Below are positions 17,983 through 27,099 of a stretch of 64,000 bases of DNA, in pieces; the first letter of the stretch is position 1; each line of letters begins with the position of its first letter. The translations under genes and the position numbers were made by a program. The stretch spans positions 473,648-537,647 of the forward strand of contig CAVWLO010000005.1 in NCBI GenBank assembly GCA_963755985.1, read 5' to 3'. This DNA is from DASXMT01 sp963755985 (GTDB taxonomy: Bacteria > Actinomycetota > Acidimicrobiia > Acidimicrobiales > RAAP-2). The notes beneath the pieces were generated by a model. That model had not been told where the DNA came from and ran no database searches. It saw only the letters and a list, made by a program, of their open reading frames with translations.

Positions 17983-19560
17983 TCAATGCCGCGCCCCCAC
18001 AAGTTCGGGATGCTCGGCCAGCCATGCCCGCAACGGCTCTTTGAGCACCTTGCCGGTGGTGTTCCGGGGCAGCTCGCCCACGGTGACGACGTGACGGGGC
18101 ACCTTGAAGCCGGCCAACCGCTGGCGGACCCGGTCGGTCAGGTCGTCGGGCTCGATGGCCGCCCCGCTCCGGAGCACGATGACGGCACAGACGTTTTCCC
18201 CCCAGTGGGGATCGCTCACGCCGATGACCGCTGCTTCCCTGATCTCCGGGCAGGTGGCCAAGATGGCCTCCTCCACCTCTCGGGAGGAGACATTCTCCGC
18301 TCCGGTGACGATGATGTCCTTCTTGCGGTCGACCACGTAGAGCCAACCCTCGGCATCGAACGTGCCCAGGTCGCCGGTGTGGAACCAGCTGTCGGTGAAG
18401 GCGACCCGGGTCGCCTCCTCGTCCATCCAGTAGCCGGCCATCACCTGTTCGCCGGAGACGACGATCTCGCCGGTGACCCCGGGCGCCACCTCGCATGCGC
18501 CGTCGTCCACCACCCGCACCTCGACGTTGGGGGCCGGGCGCCCCGCTGCGGATAGGAGGTGCTCGGCCCCGGCCAGGGCCTGGCGGTGGGCGTCGGGGCC
18601 CAGGAAGGTGGCATTACCCGCCAGCTCGGTCATGCCGTAACCCTGGGTGAAGTCGACCGCCAGCACGTCGATGGCCCGGCGCAACAGGCTGGGGGCCATG
18701 GGTGCGGCCCCGTAGGCGACTTGCCGAAGGGAGCGGAGCCTGCCGCGCTCGCCCGGGTGGGCGTCGAGGTGGTCGAGCAGGCTCGACATCATGGTCGCGG
18801 TGACCGTCACCGACGTCACCCGGTGACGGTCGACACTGTCCACGAAGGCGGTCGCCTCGAAGCGGTCCATCAACACCACCGGTCTTCCCGCGTCGTGGAG
18901 CCGCAACACGTTGTAGCCGGAGACGTGGCACAGGGGGAACGGGTACAAGAACACGTCGTCGGCCAAAATGGGTCGGCCGTACCGGCTGGCGGCGATGGCG
19001 GCTCCGAAGTTGTCGTGGGTGAGGATCGCCCCCTTGGGCGATCCGGTGGTGCCGCTGGTGTAGATCAGCCACGCCGGCGCTGCACCTCCCGGATCCCCGA
19101 CCGTCCCCACCGACGGCCCCACCGGCGATGGGGTTGACGATGCGGTCTGGGCCGCGTCGACCAGCGAGGCCCAGTCGTCCAGATCGATGCGGGTATGGAC
19201 CTCGGGGAAGTCAGCGGCCAGGGGTGCGAGGCGATCGAGCTCGCGGTCGGGACCGATGAGCACCGAGGCCCCCGACCGACGGAGGACGGCGGCCAGCTCG
19301 GCCGGGGCCAGCCGGTGGTTGAGGAAGACCAGGATGCGGCCGGCTTGTGGCACCCCGTAGTAGCCCTCGATCCAACTGGGATGGTTCTCGCCCACGATGG
19401 CCACGCGATCGCCCGGCGCGGTGATAGCCGCGACGGCCAGGGCCGCGCCCCGGCACCGGTGGGACAACTCGGCGAAGGAGATCACCTCGTCCCGGTAGAA
19501 GAGAGCCGTCCGCCTAGGGTGGGACGCAGCACCCGAATCGATCAGCTGGTGAAGCAGCAC
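17983..19560 (-). CDS. Acyl-CoA synthetase (AMP-forming)
   Basis: Class I adenylate-forming ligase of 525 aa that would activate a carboxylic acid to its CoA thioester. The motifs run in order: P-loop YTSGTTGSPKG near residues 168-178, GYGMTELAG near 310, WFHTGDLG near 393, DRKKDIIVTGAENV near 410, and the C-terminal lysine motif NTTGKVLKEPL near 505. It starts with GTG at 19560 on the minus strand. It lies downstream of amidohydrolase copy A's promoter region, on the same strand but transcribed toward it, with about 106 bp between its stop and that gene's start. The acyl substrate is not predictable; the KxxxxxxGxNV motif resembles medium- or long-chain ligases. Confidence 0.92.
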   Translation of the reverse strand: MLLHQLIDSGAASHPRRTALFYRDEVISFAELSHRCRGAALAVAAITAPGDRVAIVGENHPSWIEGYYGVPQAGRILVFLNHRLAPAELAAVLRRSGASVLIGPDRELDRLAPLAADFPEVHTRIDLDDWASLVDAAQTASSTPSPVGPSVGTVGDPGGAAPAWLIYTSGTTGSPKGAILTHDNFGAAIAASRYGRPILADDVFLYPFPLCHVSGYNVLRLHDAGRPVVLMDRFEATAFVDSVDRHRVTSVTVTATMMSSLLDHLDAHPGERGRLRSLRQVAYGAAPMAPSLLRRAIDVLAVDFTQGYGMTELAGNATFLGPDAHRQALAGAEHLLSAAGRPAPNVEVRVVDDGACEVAPGVTGEIVVSGEQVMAGYWMDEEATRVAFTDSWFHTGDLGTFDAEGWLYVVDRKKDIIVTGAENVSSREVEEAILATCPEIREAAVIGVSDPHWGENVCAVIVLRSGAAIEPDDLTDRVRQRLAGFKVPRHVVTVGELPRNTTGKVLKEPLRAWLAEHPELVGARH

Positions 19561-19721
19561 GGCGAGACTCTAATGGCCGTCACGTCCGGGCCGGCCGGGC
19601 GGGTGCGGGCACCAGCGATCGGCTCGACCGGGGTGGCGGTGCGCCATCGGCGTCGGCGTCGGCGGTGGTGGTGCGGCGGGGCCGGGCGATAGCCTCGCAC
19701 GGCGCAGCCGACGAGACCGGG

Positions 19722-20159
19722 GTGACCACGTTGACAGAACGATCGCAGGCACAACAGGCGGCGGACGACCTCGAGATCAGGAATCTGGTCGCCGAGCTCG
19801 CCCACATGGCCGACATGGCATCCGAAGGCGATCTGTCCGACTACATCGGGCGGTTCACCGAAGACGCCCGGTGGGAGATGGCCGGCAACGAGATTCGGGG
19901 CCGAGACGACATCCTGGCCGCGGCGCGCCAACGACGGGCTTCGGGCACTCAGGGCCCGGGAACGAACAGCCGGCACGTGATCACGACCCAGTCGGTCCAC
20001 CTCGACGGCGACGGCACGGCCACCGGTGAGGCGTACTTCCTCTTCGTTGGGGAGACCGAGGCCACGCCCCAGGTCAAGGGGATCGGGCACTACCGCGACC
20101 GCTTTCGGCGCACGCCCGAGGGCTGGAAGCTCGAGCATCGAATCATCACCTTCGGCTGA
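19722..20159 (+). CDS. NTF2/SnoaL-like protein
   Basis: Small alpha+beta-barrel protein of 145 aa, probable SnoaL_4-type fold. It begins VTTLTERSQAQQAADDLEIRN and shows the family pattern of an N-terminal helix (NLVAELAHMADM), FTEDARWEM and a C-terminal GHYRDRFRRTPEGWKLEHR strand pair. Relatives are hydroxylase small subunits, isomerases and cyclases. GTG at 19722 is chosen because upstream sequence is low-complexity; TTG at 19731 is possible. It lies 16 bp before an SDR gene and is likely co-transcribed with it. Confidence 0.8.
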   Translation: MTTLTERSQAQQAADDLEIRNLVAELAHMADMASEGDLSDYIGRFTEDARWEMAGNEIRGRDDILAAARQRRASGTQGPGTNSRHVITTQSVHLDGDGTATGEAYFLFVGETEATPQVKGIGHYRDRFRRTPEGWKLEHRIITFG

Positions 20160-20175
20160 GGCGGGGACGACGATC

Positions 20176-21009
20176 ATGGGAGGAGCGCTCCAGGGAACGG
20201 TGGCGGTAGTGGCCGGAGCCAGCCGGGGCATCGGCAAGGGAATCGCACTCGAGCTGGGTGCGGCCGGTGCCCACGTATGGGTGTGCGGGCGGACGCTGGC
20301 AGCCGGGGCGGACGGCCGTCCGGGCTCACTGACAGAGACCGCCACCGAGATCGGCGCAGCCGGGGGCTCGGCGACCCCCGTCCGCTGCGACTTCACCGAA
20401 GACGGCGATGTCGCCGCCCTGTTCGCCGCCGTGAGCAGTCAGCACGAATCGATCGACGTCCTGGTCAACAGCGTGTTCAACGCGCACGAGTTCGCCGCGT
20501 CCATCGGACGACCGTTCTGGGAACTACCCCTCGACGCGTGGCGCCAGGTGGTCGACGTCGGAACCCGCTCGGCCTACGTGGCCGCCGTTCATGCCGCCCC
20601 CCTGCTGATCGGGTCCGGGCGCGGGATGATCGTCAACGTCTCGGGCCGAGCGGCCGAACGGTACCTGTACAACGTGCCCTACGGCGCGGGCAAGGCCGCG
20701 CTCGACAAGATGACCAGGGACATGGCCGAAGAACTCCGGAGTGAGGGGGTGGCCGTCGTCTCCATCTGGCCCAACGTCACCCGGACCGAGAACGTAGACG
20801 CGTCGGCGTCCGACGGTGGCGCCCTCTCCGAGACGTTCGGTGATCTCAACCTGTTGGAGACGCCGCGGTACTCGGGTCGGGCCGTGGTCGCCTTGGCTTC
20901 CGACGAGAAGGTGATGCGCCGCAGCGGCCACCGGTTCTGGGTGGCCGAACTCGGGGCCGACTACGGGCTGACCGACGAGCACGGCCGGTCACACCCCATC
21001 CCGGATTGA
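20176..21009 (+). CDS. Short-chain dehydrogenase/reductase
   Basis: NAD(P)-dependent oxidoreductase of 277 aa. The cofactor motif GASRGIGKG is at residues 12-20, the catalytic YGAGK near 168-172, with NVSGRAAERY just before it supplying the Ser. A VCGRT stretch after beta-2 suggests NADP(H). The C-terminal part (DLNLLETPRYSGRAVVALASD) resembles DHRS1-like SDRs. It follows the SnoaL-like gene by 16 bp. Confidence 0.9.
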   Translation: MGGALQGTVAVVAGASRGIGKGIALELGAAGAHVWVCGRTLAAGADGRPGSLTETATEIGAAGGSATPVRCDFTEDGDVAALFAAVSSQHESIDVLVNSVFNAHEFAASIGRPFWELPLDAWRQVVDVGTRSAYVAAVHAAPLLIGSGRGMIVNVSGRAAERYLYNVPYGAGKAALDKMTRDMAEELRSEGVAVVSIWPNVTRTENVDASASDGGALSETFGDLNLLETPRYSGRAVVALASDEKVMRRSGHRFWVAELGADYGLTDEHGRSHPIPD

Positions 21010-21027
21010 GCTGGACGGGCAGGCGGC

Positions 21028-21906
21028 TCAGGCCGGGCTGTCGGCGGTGTCGGCACTCGGCCGCGGTGTGGCCTTCCCGACGAACCGCTTGCCACGAGGG
21101 ATCACCGCGCTGGTGGGTGGGGTGATGCGGTCGACCAGGCGGGACAGCGAGACCGACGCGGCTACCCCCTGACTGTCGGAGATGGCTGCCTGGGAGAGAC
21201 CGATCCCCTGCGGGCTCGTCCACCCCGTCCCGGTCAGGCACAGCCATTCGTCGATGGGGTAGCGCACGATGTTCAAGGTGAGGTCGGCGTTGATCCCGGT
21301 GACCGGCAACGATCGGGGATGGCCGATGCCGCTGGCGAAGTCGGCGAAGAAGGCCAAGCGGGCCAAGGGTGGGGTATCCCGCCCGGCAATCACCGGCACC
21401 CGCATCCGTATCCAGGTGGGATCGACGAAGAAGCCGTCGGGACGGTCGAAGGTGAAGTGGGCCGCGCCGGCCACACCGGGCGGGTTGCTCTTGTCGTAGG
21501 GGCTCTCGGGCCGGCTGGCGCCGGCCGGCGGGCCCAGCTGCGGCTCACCTTGGTCGACGGGCAGGTCTCCGAGATCGCCCACCCGCATGCGCAGGGCGGA
21601 GCACCGGGCCACCTCGGCTCCCTCGAACACGATGGCTGCCTCGGTCAGCTGGATGCGCTTTCCCTCTCGCACTACCCGGGCCTCGACGGAGACCGGCCTG
21701 ACGGGGACGGGCCGCATGAGGTCGACCGTCAACCGGACCACTTGTTGGGGTACCAGGGTGGGAATATCCTCGATCACGGTGGCCAGCAGCGCGGCAGCCG
21801 ACCCGCCGAACTGGTGGTCGGGCGACCACGGCCCCCCGCTCAGCGGGGTGGGGATGAAGCGGTCCCCGTCGGGCACGAAGAGCGCGCGAGGCTGGTCGGG
21901 GCACAT
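21028..21906 (-). CDS. Thioesterase-family (double hot-dog) protein
   Basis: Protein of 292 aa with the layout of acyl-CoA thioesterases of the 4HBT_3/TesB-like class: an N-terminal hot-dog (GGPWSPDHQFGGSAAALLATVIED, then VVRLTVDLMRPVPVRPVSVEARVVREGKR) and a C-terminal hot-dog ending LSQAAISDSQGVAASVSLSRLV. It would hydrolyse acyl-CoA to acid and CoA. It is encoded convergently with the SDR at 20176-21009, 18 bp away, and follows another SDR (21947-22789) on the same strand with 40 bp between. Confidence 0.85.
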   Translation of the reverse strand: MCPDQPRALFVPDGDRFIPTPLSGGPWSPDHQFGGSAAALLATVIEDIPTLVPQQVVRLTVDLMRPVPVRPVSVEARVVREGKRIQLTEAAIVFEGAEVARCSALRMRVGDLGDLPVDQGEPQLGPPAGASRPESPYDKSNPPGVAGAAHFTFDRPDGFFVDPTWIRMRVPVIAGRDTPPLARLAFFADFASGIGHPRSLPVTGINADLTLNIVRYPIDEWLCLTGTGWTSPQGIGLSQAAISDSQGVAASVSLSRLVDRITPPTSAVIPRGKRFVGKATPRPSADTADSPA

Positions 21907-21946
21907 CCGGTGAGTGTCTCAGTCAGCGTCGGGAGAGCGCAAACGC

Positions 21947-22789
21947 TCAATGCCTCTCGATGGTGACCGGTCGGGCCGGCGTCGGCGGGCCTCCGAGGGC
22001 GGTGATGTCCTCGAACCCGACCGTGTTCCCGCTCCACCCGGCCGGTTGCGCCAACATCCACAAGAAGTGGTCGGCCGCCTGGGTCGACGTCATAACGCTG
22101 GCCATGCCGTTGCCGGCGGTGGCTATCTCCTCGCCCTGGGTCTCGAGCACGTAGTGGAAGCCTTCCGTCTCGACCAGGCGATCGATCCGGAGGGTGTTGA
22201 AGGTGACGCCGTGTCCCCCCGCTTCGAGGTGGAGGTACTCGCCCCAGCGCTCCATGGCCAGCTTGCTCACCGAGTAGAGGGCCAGATTGGGGGTCAGGGC
22301 CTGCGAGGCGCCCGAGCTGACGTTGATGACCCGCCCGGCCCGGCGCTCGAGCATGCCGGGGACGAAGCCTTGACAGAGCTGGAGCGGGGCCACCACCTGG
22401 AGGCGGAAGGCCGTCTGCCAGCGGCGCCAGGGGATTTCGAGGAGCGGCCCGTTGGACGTGAAGGCGGCGTTGTTGATCAACACGTCACAGCGCCCATACC
22501 AGCCGAGGGTGTCGTCGACGATCCGCTGCGTCGCCTCGGCGTCGCTCAGGTCTCCCTGTACAGTGCGCGCTTCGATGCCCTCGTCGGCCAGTTGGCTCGC
22601 GACCTCCTCGAGCGTCCCGGGTAGCTTCGCCTCGGGCTCGTTCCGGCCGGTGCGTCCGACGAGGACGACCCGTGCGCCGGCCCGCCCGATCGCCATGGCC
22701 ACTTCCCGGCCGATGCCTCGAGTGGCGCCGGTGACCACCGCCACCACCCCGTCCAGGTCGAACTCGCCACTGCGGTCGTCGTCTGCCAT
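21947..22789 (-). CDS. Short-chain dehydrogenase/reductase
   Basis: Classical SDR of 280 aa. The cofactor motif GATRGIGRE is near residues 21-29, NNAAFTS near 106, and INVSSGAS with YSVSKLAME supplies Ser, Tyr and Lys. The VLVGRTGRNEPEAKLPGTL insert after beta-2 is longer than usual. A good ribosome site, GGAGGAGCTC, precedes the ATG at 22789. It is probably co-transcribed with the downstream thioesterase. A tandem-repeat array lies between this gene and the divergent SnoaL-like gene. Confidence 0.9.
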   Translation of the reverse strand: MADDDRSGEFDLDGVVAVVTGATRGIGREVAMAIGRAGARVVLVGRTGRNEPEAKLPGTLEEVASQLADEGIEARTVQGDLSDAEATQRIVDDTLGWYGRCDVLINNAAFTSNGPLLEIPWRRWQTAFRLQVVAPLQLCQGFVPGMLERRAGRVINVSSGASQALTPNLALYSVSKLAMERWGEYLHLEAGGHGVTFNTLRIDRLVETEGFHYVLETQGEEIATAGNGMASVMTSTQAADHFLWMLAQPAGWSGNTVGFEDITALGGPPTPARPVTIERH

Positions 22790-22833
22790 GAGCTCCTCCC
22801 TATGTCACGGCGCGACCGAAGCGCAACTCGGTG

Positions 22834-22950
22834 GCCGTTCGGTCAGTGCCGTTCGGTCAGTGCCGTTCGGTAGTGCCGTTTTCGGTCAGTGCCGCTCGGT
22901 CAGTGCCACTCGGTCCGTCGGCGTCGCTCGGTCAGTGCCGCTCGGTCTTT
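22834..22950. repeat. 14-bp tandem repeat array
   Basis: About seven imperfect copies of the unit GCCGTTCGGTCAGT, with one- and two-base length variants (for example a 13-base copy at 22862 and a 16-base copy at 22875). It fills the gap between divergent genes at 22789 and 22999. There are no spacers, so it is not CRISPR. Confidence 0.85.
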
Positions 22951-22998
22951 CGGCGTCGGTCGGGCACGGGCCGCCGAGGTTCCCTAGTGTGGGTGGCC

Positions 22999-23409
22999 AT
23001 GGGCGACGAGGAGACCCGGGCCAAGAATCGCGCCACCATCGAGGCCTCGATGGCCGCGGTGTCCAAGGGCGATGTGGACGGGCAGCTGGCACTGTGCACC
23101 GATGACTTCGTCCTCGACCTCCCCTACGCCGACCCGCCCAAGTCCGTAGCCGGCAAGGAGACGGTGCGGGCCTACCTGAAGTCGGCACTGGGCATCTTCG
23201 AGCTCGACCTCGCCATTACCCACATCTACGACTGCACCGATCCCGATCGGTTGATCCTGGAGTACACGAGTGTGGGATCGGTGACCACGACGGGCAAGCC
23301 CTACGCCAACAGCTACATCGCCGTGGCCAGCTTCCGGGACGGCCTGGTCTGCTCGCAACGCGAGTACTACAACCCGCTGCCCGCGGCCCGCTCGCTCGCC
23401 GCCGACTGA
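22999..23409 (+). CDS. NTF2/SnoaL-like protein
   Basis: Protein of 136 aa with a SnoaL/ketosteroid-isomerase-like layout: MGDEETRAKNRATIEASMAAVSKGD opens the cone helix, followed by CTDDFVLDLPYADPPKSVAGKETVRAYL and a C-terminal RDGLVCSQREYYNP. A frame continues upstream through the tandem repeats, but its low-complexity sequence argues for the ATG at 22999. It could be an isomerase or hydrolase of a cyclic intermediate; this is inference from the fold. Confidence 0.82.
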   Translation: MGDEETRAKNRATIEASMAAVSKGDVDGQLALCTDDFVLDLPYADPPKSVAGKETVRAYLKSALGIFELDLAITHIYDCTDPDRLILEYTSVGSVTTTGKPYANSYIAVASFRDGLVCSQREYYNPLPAARSLAAD

Positions 23410-23428
23410 GACCGGGGAACGCAGCCGG

Positions 23429-24355
23429 TCATTCTTGGCCGATGGCCACCCCGGGGTGCCGCTCGGCCAGGGTGGCGCGCATGCCGTCTTTCCAATGCAC
23501 CGAGCAGGGGCCGGTGATCGACCGTCGCCGGGTGACGTCGGCGATGGAGCCGACGCTCGTGCCCGGAGCGGCCTCGACGTTGACCTGTGCGGTGGTGCCG
23601 ATGAGCGCTCCGACGTAGGCGCACCACTGCTGGACCGTCACCACCTCGTCCCCGGCCCAGTTGACGATGGTGGCCGGGACGGTCGCCGCCTCCAGGAGCG
23701 GTCCGATCTGCGCGTTGATGTCGTCCTGGTGGATCGGGCGGTAGGGCGCAGGATCGTGGCGGGCGGTCACCGGCTCCCCGGCCACCACCGCGTCGAGATG
23801 GTACGCCGGAAGGCCGCCGTTGGGACCGTACGAGGCGTTCATGCGGGCGATGGTGATGGGCAATCCGAAGGCGCGGGCGCAAGTGCGGGCCACCGCCTCC
23901 TCGGCAATCTTCGACACCGAGTAGGTGGGGGAGTGGAGGGGCGAGGCGTCACCCAGGGGATCACTCTCGGGAAAGACATGCCCGGCATCGGCGTGGGGCT
24001 TGTACACCGATTGGGTGGACATGACCAGTGCTGCCTTGGCCCGTTGTACGTGCTGCAACAAGAGGCCGGTGCCCTCGGCGTTCATGCCGATGGCCGTGTC
24101 GTAGTCGTGGCCGGCCCCTTGGAAGACGGCGAAGTGGACCACATAGGTGAAATCGGTCGGAAGGGTGCTGTAGTCCCCGGCGGCCAGGTCGCACGGATGG
24201 GTGTGCACGCTATGCGACTCGAGTCGCTCCCGGGAGCCGGACTGTGAGAACCGGGCGACCCCCCAGACCTCGTTGTCGGCGGCGAGCGACGCGGCCAGTG
24301 GCAACCCGATCTGCCCTCCGGCCCCGGTAATCAGTATCTTCTCGTCCGACAGCAT
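23429..24355 (-). CDS. NAD-dependent epimerase/dehydratase (extended SDR)
   Basis: Extended SDR of 308 aa. The nucleotide motif GAGGQIGLP is near residues 11-19, and the catalytic STQSVY and YSVSK near 115 and 147. It is a paralogue of the protein at 36054-36977, sharing EKIL, LPLAA(S/T)LA, DNEVW, (V/I)ARFS and LPTDFTY. AAAGGAGAG precedes the ATG at 24355. It may act on a CoA or sugar-like intermediate; no sugar pathway genes lie near it. It is convergent with the SnoaL-like gene, 20 bp apart. Confidence 0.88.
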   Translation of the reverse strand: MLSDEKILITGAGGQIGLPLAASLAADNEVWGVARFSQSGSRERLESHSVHTHPCDLAAGDYSTLPTDFTYVVHFAVFQGAGHDYDTAIGMNAEGTGLLLQHVQRAKAALVMSTQSVYKPHADAGHVFPESDPLGDASPLHSPTYSVSKIAEEAVARTCARAFGLPITIARMNASYGPNGGLPAYHLDAVVAGEPVTARHDPAPYRPIHQDDINAQIGPLLEAATVPATIVNWAGDEVVTVQQWCAYVGALIGTTAQVNVEAAPGTSVGSIADVTRRRSITGPCSVHWKDGMRATLAERHPGVAIGQE

Positions 24356-24501
24356 CGGCTCTCCTTTCCGCCTGCCCGGTGCACGTTAGGCGGTGGATCC
24401 CACCGGCCGCAGGTGATCATCTCGTCTTGTTGAACGGAGGGTGAACGACGAAAGCCGTGTTGGCCTGCTATGGGAATTCCAGGGACGCGTTTGTCATCTA
24501 G

Positions 24502-24520
24502 TGTTCGCACCGGACGAACA
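24502..24520. promoter_or_regulatory. Inverted repeat before acyl-CoA dehydrogenase pair
   Basis: TGTTCG-CACCGGA-CGAACA is a perfect 6-bp inverted repeat with a 7-base spacer, 13 bp before the ATG at 24533 and next to the ribosome site AGGAGGGAA. Its position suits an operator at or downstream of a promoter. The regulator is unknown. The rest of 24356-24532 shows nothing further. Confidence 0.45.
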
Positions 24521-24532
24521 GGAGGGAACGCC

Positions 24533-25663
24533 ATGGAGCTGGAGCTGACCAACGACCAGCAGTTGTTCCGGGAGACGACCCGGAAGTTCTTGGAGACCTC
24601 GACCCCGCTGACCGTGGTGCGGGAACTGGCGGCCGAGAAGCCCGACGGTTTCGACCGGGACTGGTGGCGACGTGGGGCCGAACTGGGCTGGACCTCGATG
24701 CTCGTTCCCGAGGAGCTCGGCGGAGGGAGCGTCTCCGGTGAGGGCGTGGTGGACCTGCAGCTCATTGCCGAGGAGATGGGCCGCCTGGTCTCCCCGGGCC
24801 CGTTGCTGCCCACCAACGTCGTGGCCGCCGCCCTGAGCGCGCCCGAGGCAGCCGGGCAGCATGATGACGTGGTGGCCGGACTGCTCGGCGGGGACACCAT
24901 CGCCACGTGGGCCGTGGCCGAACCGGGTGGGTCCTGGTCGCCGGCCGAGGTGCAGTTGCGGGCCGAGCCCGGAGACGGGGGGTTCGTTCTTGGCGGTGAG
25001 AAGACGGCCGTGGAGGCGGCGGCTCAGGCCGATTCCTTCCTGGTCGCCGCAAGGACCGGCGAGGGTCTGACCCAGTTCCTCGTCCCGGCTGAGACCCCCG
25101 GGATAACGGTGACGCCGCTGGAGAGCCTCGACCTGGTCAGGCGGTTCGGACGGGTCCGATTCGAAAACGTGGCCGTGCCCTCGTCGGCGGTAGTCGGCGC
25201 CGTCGGCGGTGCGGCGCCCGAGATCGAGCGTCAGCTCCAGTTCGCCCTGGTCATCCAGTGTGCAGAGATGGTGGGGGCCATCGACCAGGTGTTCGCATTC
25301 ACCGTCGAGTATTCGTTCGACCGTTACTCGTTCGGCCGCGCTCTGGCCTCGTACCAGGCCTTGAAGCACCGCTTCGCCGATATGAAGCTGTGGCTCGAGG
25401 CCAGCCACGCCACCTCCGGAGCCGCCGCTCGGGCGGTACAGGCCGGAGCGGAAAACGCGGCCGAATTGGTGAGCGTGGCCAAGTCGTACGTCGGCGACCA
25501 CGGTCCTGCCCTCTTGCAGGATTGTGTGCAGATGCACGGTGGCATCGGGGTGACCTGGGACCACGACCTGCATCTGTATATCCGCCGCGTCACCCAGGAC
25601 CGGGTCCTCTTCGGTACGCCGGCCGACCATCGGGAGCGGATCGCCACGCTCGTCGGTTTGTAA
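24533..25663 (+). CDS. Acyl-CoA dehydrogenase, small-subunit type
   Basis: FAD-dependent acyl-CoA dehydrogenase of 376 aa that would introduce a trans-2 double bond. N-terminal helical sequence (LTNDQQLFRETTRKFLE), WTSMLVPEELGGGSVSG, and a C-terminal QMHGGIGVTWDHDLHLYIRR are typical. The spot holding the catalytic Glu in medium-chain enzymes reads RVLFGTPADH, without Glu, and the alternative position (RQLQFALVIQCAEMVG) also lacks it. This is known for the small subunits of heterotetrameric FadE pairs such as mycobacterial ChsE1-ChsE2. The next gene, 11 bp on, would be the partner. Confidence 0.9.
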   Translation: MELELTNDQQLFRETTRKFLETSTPLTVVRELAAEKPDGFDRDWWRRGAELGWTSMLVPEELGGGSVSGEGVVDLQLIAEEMGRLVSPGPLLPTNVVAAALSAPEAAGQHDDVVAGLLGGDTIATWAVAEPGGSWSPAEVQLRAEPGDGGFVLGGEKTAVEAAAQADSFLVAARTGEGLTQFLVPAETPGITVTPLESLDLVRRFGRVRFENVAVPSSAVVGAVGGAAPEIERQLQFALVIQCAEMVGAIDQVFAFTVEYSFDRYSFGRALASYQALKHRFADMKLWLEASHATSGAAARAVQAGAENAAELVSVAKSYVGDHGPALLQDCVQMHGGIGVTWDHDLHLYIRRVTQDRVLFGTPADHRERIATLVGL

Positions 25664-25674
25664 GGAGGAGTGCA

Positions 25675-26940
25675 ATGACCACAACCACAGCGGCCACGGC
25701 CGAGTCCACCGAGGACGTTGAGTCCTTCCGGACCCGGGCCCGCCTCTGGCTGAAGGAGAACATGCCGCCGGCGCCGAGCCCGCGCTATGCCGAGGAACAG
25801 CTCGACAGCGACGGCGTCCGAGCCCGTTCACTGCAGCGCACTCTCTTCGACGGGGGCTTCGCCGGCATCTGCTTCCCGAAGGAGTACGGCGGTCAAGGCC
25901 TGAGCCCCGCCCACCAGCGGGCCTTCTCCGAGGAGTCGGCCCCCTACGAGATGCCGATCGTGCTCAACACACCGGCGCTGACCATCTGCGCTCCCACCAT
26001 CTTGGATTTCGGGACCGAGGACCAGAAGCGCCGCCACTTGCCGGCCATCCTGCGGGGCGACGAGATCTGGGTGCAGTTCCTCTCCGAGCCCACCGGCGGC
26101 TCGGACCTGGCCGGCCTGGTCACCCGGGCTGACAGGGACGGCGATGTGTGGATCCTGAGCGGGTCCAAGATCTGGAGCACGGGCGCCTACCGGGCCGACT
26201 ATGCCCTCTGCCTGGCTCGCACCGACTGGCAGGCCACCAAGCACCGCGGCCTGACCATGTTCATCGTCAAGATCCACCAACCGAGCATCGAGCTCCAGCA
26301 GATCGAGATGGTCAACGGCAGCAAGGAGTTCTGCCAGGAGTTCTTCGACGACGTGGCCCTCCCCGAGGAGGATGTCGTCGGCCAGGTCAACGACGGCTGG
26401 ACGGTTGCCTCCCGCCTGTTGTTCCACGAGCGTGATGCCGTCGGCGGCGGGTCGCCCTACGCCAGTGGGATCGGTCCCGGGACCCGCAGCGGGCCGCAGA
26501 ATGACGTCGTGGAGCTGGCCCAGGCGGCGGGAACGGCCAAGGACCCCCATGTGCGCCAGCTGGTGGCCGAGGCCCGGGTCGGCGAGATCGTGCAACAACA
26601 GTTGATCAGCCGGGTGACCGCCGGGTTCCGGACCGGATATTTCACCGGGCCGGCCGGATCCATCCCACGCCTGTACGCCGCGGTCAACAACGAGCGGCGC
26701 GTCGACATCGAGCTGGAGATCGCCGGGCCGGCCGCGGGGGTCTGGGCGGGGGAGGAGCTCGGTGGCCGGTACGGCATCGTGTACCTCGGCCGTCAGGGGG
26801 GCAGCCTGGGCGGCGGCAGCAACGAGATGCAGCGCAACATCATCAGCGAGCGGGTCCTGGGCATGCCCCGTGAGTACGCCGCCGACCGCGACAAGCCCTT
26901 CGAGGAGGTGCGGCGCAACCAGGCGCCCACCCGCAGCTAG
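25675..26940 (+). CDS. Acyl-CoA dehydrogenase, catalytic-subunit type
   Basis: Acyl-CoA dehydrogenase of 421 aa. FAD/substrate segments are FPKEYGGQGLSPAHQ near residue 65, FLSEPTGGSDLAGL near 138, and GGSLGGGSNEMQRNIISERVLGMPRE near the end. A candidate catalytic Glu lies in RLLFHERDAV near residue 255, the position used by isovaleryl- and long-chain-type enzymes. The ribosome site TAAGGAGGAG overlaps the previous gene's stop, so the two are translated together and likely form a heteromer. The ATG at 25675 is chosen; a longer frame runs back through the previous gene. Confidence 0.92.
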   Translation: MTTTTAATAESTEDVESFRTRARLWLKENMPPAPSPRYAEEQLDSDGVRARSLQRTLFDGGFAGICFPKEYGGQGLSPAHQRAFSEESAPYEMPIVLNTPALTICAPTILDFGTEDQKRRHLPAILRGDEIWVQFLSEPTGGSDLAGLVTRADRDGDVWILSGSKIWSTGAYRADYALCLARTDWQATKHRGLTMFIVKIHQPSIELQQIEMVNGSKEFCQEFFDDVALPEEDVVGQVNDGWTVASRLLFHERDAVGGGSPYASGIGPGTRSGPQNDVVELAQAAGTAKDPHVRQLVAEARVGEIVQQQLISRVTAGFRTGYFTGPAGSIPRLYAAVNNERRVDIELEIAGPAAGVWAGEELGGRYGIVYLGRQGGSLGGGSNEMQRNIISERVLGMPREYAADRDKPFEEVRRNQAPTRS

Positions 26941-27020
26941 GGGAGCGCGTACCACCGATCGGTACTCGGGTTCGGGCCCGTGGGTGAAGACCGGAACAGC
27001 TCCGTCGAACGCCTCCGATC

Positions 27021-27059
27021 AATGACATCCTGCCTGAATAATGACATCCGTGTCTGAAT
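27021..27059. repeat. Direct repeat, two copies of about 20 bp
   Basis: AATGACATCCTGCCTGAAT (27021-27039) is followed directly by AATGACATCCGTGTCTGAAT (27040-27059). The motif AATGACAT recurs at 27241. It lies in the 355-bp gap before the second solute-binding gene. Confidence 0.7.
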
Positions 27060-27099
27060 AACGACTCGCCCGGTTGTGATCAGCGCTCGTCAACGGCGC

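Noticed and set aside
16797..18044. 415-aa plus-strand frame opposite amidohydrolase copy A, repeated opposite copy B
   Set aside because: It is the antisense of a good enzyme gene; its duplication only reflects the repeated DNA.
22834..22950. CRISPR array
   Set aside because: Units of 14 bp are directly adjacent with no spacers, and no cas genes are present.
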